A stretch of DNA of 17,181 nucleotides from Tritrichomonas foetus (taxonomy: Eukaryota > Parabasalia > Tritrichomonadida > Tritrichomonadidae): positions 1 through 17,181 of the forward strand of contig MLAK01001395.1 in NCBI GenBank assembly GCA_001839685.1. Reading direction: 5' to 3'. The notes under the pieces were generated by a model. The model worked only from the letters and a program-made list of their open reading frames with translations. It did no database searches and had not been told where the DNA came from. A program made the translations under genes and the position numbers. Positions 1 through 6,700 of this stretch are shown piece after piece. Within the stretch, counting starts at the first letter, position 1. Each line of letters begins with the position of its first letter.

Positions 1-51
1 CAAATAAAGATCACTACAATGATAAAATCAACATCATATGATATCATCTTC

Positions 52-53
<2 letters not shown>

Positions 54-97
<44 letters not shown>

Positions 98-115
98 AAA
101 ATAAAAAAAAAAAAA
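54..115 (+). repeat. Long poly(A)/poly(T) homopolymer tract
   Basis: There are 42 consecutive As at 54-95, then T, A5, T, A13. On the strand of the giant gene this is a poly(T) tract beginning ~50 bp beyond its stop codon. It could be a slippage-prone spacer, a T-rich termination zone, or the A tail of an inserted copy of an RNA. No target-site duplication or body of such an insertion is visible inside the window. The exact length in an assembly may be unreliable. Confidence 0.9.
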
Positions 116-144
116 GTATTAATTCAATCGCGTAATACAAACAA

Positions 145-148
145 TTTA
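145..148 (-). terminator. Candidate TAAA poly(A) signal of the minus-strand gene
   Basis: Read on the minus strand, ACTAAATTG lies about 20 nt after the TAG stop. Trichomonad mRNAs use a TAAA signal close to or overlapping the stop. Here the stop itself is TAGG and does not supply it, so this is the first TAAA downstream. A tetramer is weak evidence in AT-rich DNA. Confidence 0.35.
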
Positions 149-163
149 GTATAAATCAAATCA

Positions 164-182
164 GAACCTAGTCACTAGGTTC
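164..182. repeat. 19-bp palindrome straddling the stop codon
   Basis: The arms GAACCTAGT and ACTAGGTTC are perfect 9-bp inverted repeats around a single C. The TAG stop of the minus-strand gene (168-170) lies inside one arm. In RNA it could fold only with a few bases opened to make a loop. It could also be a symmetric protein-binding site or chance. Confidence 0.85.
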
Positions 183-730
183 AGATTGATCATGAATAAA
201 TAAGTTGAATGTGGGGAAATGATGATTTAAAGCGTGATTTATATTTTCATCAATCATTTCTTTCAAACATCTATTGATTCTTTTAAATTTATGTTCAAAT
301 ATCTGTTGATCTAATTCAGTTTTATGAATTTTATGGGTTGAATCAAATTCATGGAAATCTTGATCGAAATTACCTGTGAGACAGATAAAAAAGTCATTGT
401 TGACGCTATTTAGAAGAGATTCTGTGATGATTTCATCTAATTGATTATAAATGATCATCGGCATTTCATAGAGTTTTTTTTGCGGAAGCGGATGATACAA
501 TATAAGATTGTATGATTCAGTTGCAGCATTGATAGATGAATTTATTACTGATTTTAAGAAAGTACTGCTAATTATATCATCAACTTCATAAAGAAGATAT
601 TTGATTGCATGATGAAGAATTTTCTTTTTTTCATTTGTTTGATGATATATCAAATTGTTAATAAAGGAAAATCCAACAATAGAATGATCTGAAAGACTTA
701 CAACAGCCTCATTAACTGAAGGATAAGGAT
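168..730 (-). repeat. Most diverged, C-terminal copy of the large repeat
   Basis: Residues ~2860-3046 begin with YPSVNEAVVSLSD, like the FPSINEAAMTLSE that precedes the first identical block. An EKKKILHHAIKYLL helix follows, comparable to EKKIVLQKSLQLF. Then comes PLPQKKL in the place of FPQKR, then QLDEIITESLLNSV, comparable to the EQIILESFQSSL helix. Matches are short and the assignment rests on their conserved order. Confidence 0.5.
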
Positions 731-3700
731 ATCTTAATGAAAGATTGTCTTCACGATTATTTTTTCTTTGGAAATTAAAAATAGAATTGTTTAAGTTCAA
801 AAATGTTTCTTTCTTAATAGATGCATAAAAATCAGAATAAAAGAGTGTATTAATATCTAAGAAGTCTTCAAAGATTAAATCATTTACATATATTGGAATT
901 GAATTGATATCATAAAATAAACAGTCTTCTATTTGGGAAGTATTTAGAAAGAGTGATGTTTCAAAAACGGAAGTTAATGATCTAGAAAACTGGGATGTAA
1001 TTGAATTCATCACAAAGAAAATAGTTTCTTCTGTAAGATCTTTTGAGCAATAATAAATATCAAATGATATTAACGATGATTGAAAAGATTCTAAAATAAT
1101 TTGTTCTGTATTTTCTAATAAGAATTTATTTATTCGCTTAGAAATGGTGAATTCATGCTCTTCATCATCTTCATCTGTTGAAATATAATAACTTGTAACA
1201 AATAATGAAAGTTCTTGTGAATTTTGAAGTGTTGTTCTAAATAATGAATGTAATGTATCTTCAATGAAATTGGAATATCTTTTCTGTGGAAATCGATATG
1301 GAATTGAGAGAGGGAATTGATTTATATTCGTTTGTTCTCTTTCTTTGGGTTGAAATTGAGGAAAATCAATTGTTGAAGATTGTGATGAATATAAATCAAT
1401 TGTTGAATAAAGTGTGCCAATAAAACGACCTTGAAGGATATTAATGAAATCATTTTCGAACAATTGTAATGATTTTTGTAAAACAATTTTCTTTTCCGAT
1501 ACAAAATAATTTTGGAACTCAAGTGTCATAATTTGATAAAGTATATTGGCTGAATTTTCTGAAAGATTTAATGTTGCTTCTGTTGTTGACGGAAAATCGA
1601 ATTTATGACAAGGGTTACAATCTATTTTCATTGGTGGAAGATTAATTTTCTGATAGAGTCGAACAGAATTATTGACATTTGTAATAACACTTGATAATAG
1701 TATAAATGATGTATTTAAATTTATTGTGCTGAAATATGTTTGAAGTCTTTTAATAGGAAAATTATACAATTTTAGATGGCACAAGGGAGAAACAAACTTA
1801 TAAACAAGTGAAATAAATTGAAATTTTTCTTGTTGTAAAATGTCCACCAAAGAAACAGACCGTGAATTTTGATAACTCGAAAATTCATAAAGTATTCGTG
1901 TGCAGTGAAAATCAGAAATCATTTTGTGGGCTGGATCATTCATAAAATAAAATACATTACAATCATAGATGTTCGTTAAATCATAGTCACCTGTAATAAC
2001 AGACATTTCTTGATCAGGTTCTTCATAATCCAAACCTAAAAGTGAATTAGCTGCTGTTATACATGATAATTGTAAAGATGAAAATAAAGAATTTCGTAGT
2101 GTAGAGTTCAAAGTATTTGAAAAATCATCGGTGAAAAAGTGAATATCTATATAACGAGATGGGGGATCTTCTTTATCTAGAGGAAGTGTGGTTATACCAT
2201 TCCTTTCATCTAGGTTAATCACTTGTTCTTCAATGAATATGTTCATTGAAGAATAGGGTGAAATCGAAAATGAAGTTTGAAGACAGTTTAGAATTATTTG
2301 TTCAGTTTCATGATGGTAAAAATTCTCATTAATAAGATGTTTTTCAGTATTCGTATTTCCGGGAAAAATAAGTTTCTCGCTGTAAATTTTACTACCTTCA
2401 CCTTCTGATTTGATAAAATCGAATGAATTAATAAGAGAAAGATCTTGTGGGTGAATAATAGCGGACATCAAAATCCCAGTTAATGCTTTATTAAGGAAAT
2501 TATTACATCTTTTCTGTGGAAATTGATATGGTTCAATTTGAACCATTTCAGGTGGAGGATTATGTAAACTAGGTAAATCAAAGCTTATTTCAGGTGAATG
2601 AAGAGCACTATGAAGACAGTACTGCAATACATTTTGGAAATCATTTTCAATCATTTTAACTGTTCTTGGTATTATGTATCTTCTTACATATGAGTCATCT
2701 CTATAATTCATAGTGAATATTTTATATAAAACTCCTGATTGAATGTATGATAAATAATTACACTTTTGATCAAAAAGTAATAGTTTGGAATGAATATTTT
2801 GAGGAATGTATACTGGAAGAAGAACAGTCTTCAATCTGAAAAGCGTCGACAAAGTTTTTCTTAATTGGATCGTTAAATATGGTTTCTCTATTAATTTTTG
2901 CTGATATAAATTATCAAGGAGGTCAAATTCACAAAACTGTTTTGATATGTAATTAACTAAATATTTCAGGATATTATTTGGAATAATATTGTTTTCGAAA
3001 GATTCACAAACATTTTGAGACATATATTTGCTTACTTGAAAATTATTTTCTGAGAAAAAGTGACTCGAAATTTGGAATATCATTAAAGTTGATAATTGTG
3101 GTTCAAATAATCTGTTATATTCAAATGTAAGATCGAATAATTGATTTTGGTTATGAGAGAATTCCATCACAAAACTCATTTGATAATTGTCAAGCCATTT
3201 GTAAGAATCATTTTTATAAAGATTATCAAGAGAGAAGGATACAGAGAAATTGAGATTATCCAGCATATAATCACTATTTACGGATTGAGTACTCCATATT
3301 TGACGGATTTCAAATATTGGTTCAACAGAAGGTCGTTTTGTATAAAATAATGCATTTAATAATGCATTTGAAATTGTTGATTCAATTATTGGCATGCACT
3401 CGGAAACACCATTTAGAACATTAACGTTATCATTAAATAAATAATTAAAAATATCGCCAATATTAGCATTATATGATGCCATTAAAGAGTTTTCGAGAGA
3501 AACTGATAGTTGAGAAGATAATGAGTCAATAACAGCAAAGAGAATTTCTTCAGAGATTTCATTTGATGAGCAATAAAAATCAAATAATTGTAATGATGGT
3601 AATCCTGGATATGAAAATGATGTTTGAAGACTCTCTTGGAAAATCCCTTCTGCATTTTCGAGAAGAAAATCTCTTTCATTATCCACTATATTTATTACTT

Positions 3701-6700
3701 TCTCTTCATCATCTTCATCTGTTGAAATATAATAACTTGTAACAAATAATGAAAGTTCTTGTGAATTTTGAAGTGTTGTTCTAAATAATGAATGTAATGT
3801 ATCTTCAATGAAATTGGAATATCTTTTCTGTGGAAATCGATATGGAATTGAGAGAGGGAATTGATTTATATTCGTTTGTTCTCTTTCTTTGGGTTGAAAT
3901 TGAGGAAAATCAATTGTTGAAGATTGTGATGAATATAAATCAATTGTTGAATAAAGTGTGCCAATAAAACGACCTTGAAGGATATTAATGAAATCATTTT
4001 CGAACAATTGTAATGATTTTTGTAAAACAATTTTCTTTTCCGATACAAAATAATTTTGGAATTCCATATTATTTATTTGGTACAACATATTTATCAATAT
4101 TTCCGATAAGGTCATTGCTGCTTCATTTATTGATGGAAAACTAAATGATTTATCCATATTAAATGTATGATTGAATGGAAAATACGCTGCTTTATAATTT
4201 TGCATACATTGAATATAAGATTCTGGATTTGTTAATTTCTCATCAATCTTAATGATCTCTTCAAAACATGAGAAATGATTGTGAATAACAATATTCCTTT
4301 TTTCTGACAAAAATATTTGAGAATAATGCAGTAAAGATTTTATAATCGTTTCTAATTCAACAATGTCAATGTAAATATGTACATCATAATCAACAAAAGG
4401 TGAATAATAATTGATTATTGCATTTGAAAAAATAGATTCAAACTTTAATCCATCAATCAGAGATTTGGTTAGGGATTTATTAATTATTTCATCAACTGAG
4501 CATATAGTCTTGTGTATAGTGGATTGATTTTCTTGAAAATAATTAGGAATCAAGTCAATATCAACTGCTATGTTTCTTAACATACAAGCGAGTGAATCAT
4601 CTAACAACTTGGAAATACAAGTTTCTGACTCATCTGTACTGTCAAATAATAAGGTTGATAAAAGTGGAAAATCAAAATCAATGGTTGCATATTCACGGAA
4701 TTTTGCAAATAAATCAATATTATCAAATAACAGAGATATAGCAAAATTAGAAATATCTTTCATTTTTAGATACTTTAATGGAGCAATATTTAAGGATTGA
4801 ATATTTATTTTTTCCAAAGAAAACTCGAATTTTTCATGGTTTTCAAAATCCAAAATGCATGATTTGTAATACCTCGATAACTGATTTATGTTAAGTGATC
4901 CAACTATATCGTTGAAATTCAGAGGAGGAATGAAAATGTGAATATCATCGGTTTTTATTTGAGTTTTATGCTTAATACCATCAAAGTTATTGACCAAAAA
5001 ATTTAATTTCATTGTAAAATTACCGATTTCCAATAAATCAAAATTGTTAACTTTTAGTGAAAGAATTTCATTAAAAAGATGAAATAGATTCATTTGATTT
5101 GACATGCTATTGTTAATTTCTTTTTGTAAAATGAAACCATTCAATTCTATATTTTCAAACAAAGATACCCTGTGATAAAACTTGTTCATTAGCATTCCTT
5201 GAATTGGCTTTATTAATGATGTCGTTGGAAAATTATTTAGACCAGCTTCTTTATTTTCAATGAATCGAGCATCATAATCAGAATCAGTTCCTGAAAGATT
5301 TTTTTGGACATAAGCTTGCATTTTCAATAATTTTTGATTAACAATGCTCTGAAAACTAGAAATTGAATTAATTAATGAAACATCTGAAACGTATTGAAAA
5401 GTGATGAGTTCATCAATATTATGGTTTTGGGGAGGTTTATAAAATGATTTCAGGAATAGAATATTTGGTAATTGATCTAAGAATTGGTAGTTTACATCGA
5501 TCATTTGAATGTCATTCAGAACATCATAATTAACAACATCATCATCATTCTTGAGATTAAGATAGAAATATCTTTTAAATGGAATGACATGATTTCTATA
5601 AATTTCAACAGTACTTTGTAGGTATGAAAAAAAGTTGATTGATATATTCGATAAAAAAGTGCTTTCAACTTTTGGTATTACCTTGATGCAACTATAATTT
5701 TGCAAGATATTTGTATTAATATCAGGTAGAAAGGGAATCAAATTATTTTTATGTGAAATTAAATGAAACATTGTTGTCTCTGAAATATTACTATTTCTGT
5801 TTTTCACATTATTTATATTCTTTTCAGTACTAGTAATAATTTCTCGAGAATCGTTTAATGAATCAAGTTTCAGAATTAGTAAAAAGTTGTTAATTAAATT
5901 ATTAAATTCAAAATCAATGTCATATTTTAATTCTAATTTGATTTCACTTGCATCTTTTTGATAATTATTTAGGAAGCAATCCGGTTGATGCCCAAAGAAA
6001 ATATTTTTATTCATGTTGATACTAATATCATAAATAAAATTGTTAATTAGCTCCTTGTTTTGAATAATATCACTTTTTTCATAATAATATGTATTTAATT
6101 GAAAAGTGCGAGACTTTAGTGATCGCATTATAGGAATTTCTAAATGAAGGGTTGGGGATCTATATTTTGTAAATTTAACATTCCCACATTTGTTTATCTT
6201 ATTTATTGGAGAAAGATTTTTCAAATATTCAACTTGTAAATTCAAATCTATTTGATTAAAATTAAAATTTATAATATCATGAAGTAAATTAAAATTGACA
6301 ACTTTTTCGTGTGATTTTTCTACAGACATCTGATAATTCATAAAACCCTTAATACATATTTCTGGTGAATAATTATAGATTTCAATTGGATTCGCATTGA
6401 AAAAAATATGTAAATCTTTCTTATTCATAAAAGTGCTATAATAAACATGATTTTGAATATAAGTGCAACTCTTGTAAATAATATTTTGAAAGAAGTCAAA
6501 AGTTAAATTCATCTGAATTTGTGGGATTTTATAAACTGGATTTGTGTTTCGAATATAATTTAACTTTTTCCGCTCGAAAAATGGAACATGTAAATTAATA
6601 TTTGTCATAATATTCGATGGTAAAAATATTCGGGGTTTTGGTGATTGATATATGCGAACAAGATTTGAAATTTTAAACGAATTAACACAAACATCAAATT

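Larger units (their letters stand above)
1..167. other. 3' flank of the minus-strand gene
   Basis: No gene is seen. The stretch holds two overlapping 10-bp palindromes at 33-42 (ATCATATGAT) and 38-47 (ATGATATCAT), the long A run at 54-115, and the downstream flank of the giant gene. It may also carry regulatory or 3' sequence of an off-window neighbour, which cannot be judged. Confidence 0.6.

Noticed and set aside
1322..4048. Two near-identical small minus-strand frames at 1322-1522 and 3866-4048
   Set aside because: They are out-of-frame readings of the 360-bp repeat and its edge. Their similarity comes from the repeat, not from selection on their own product.
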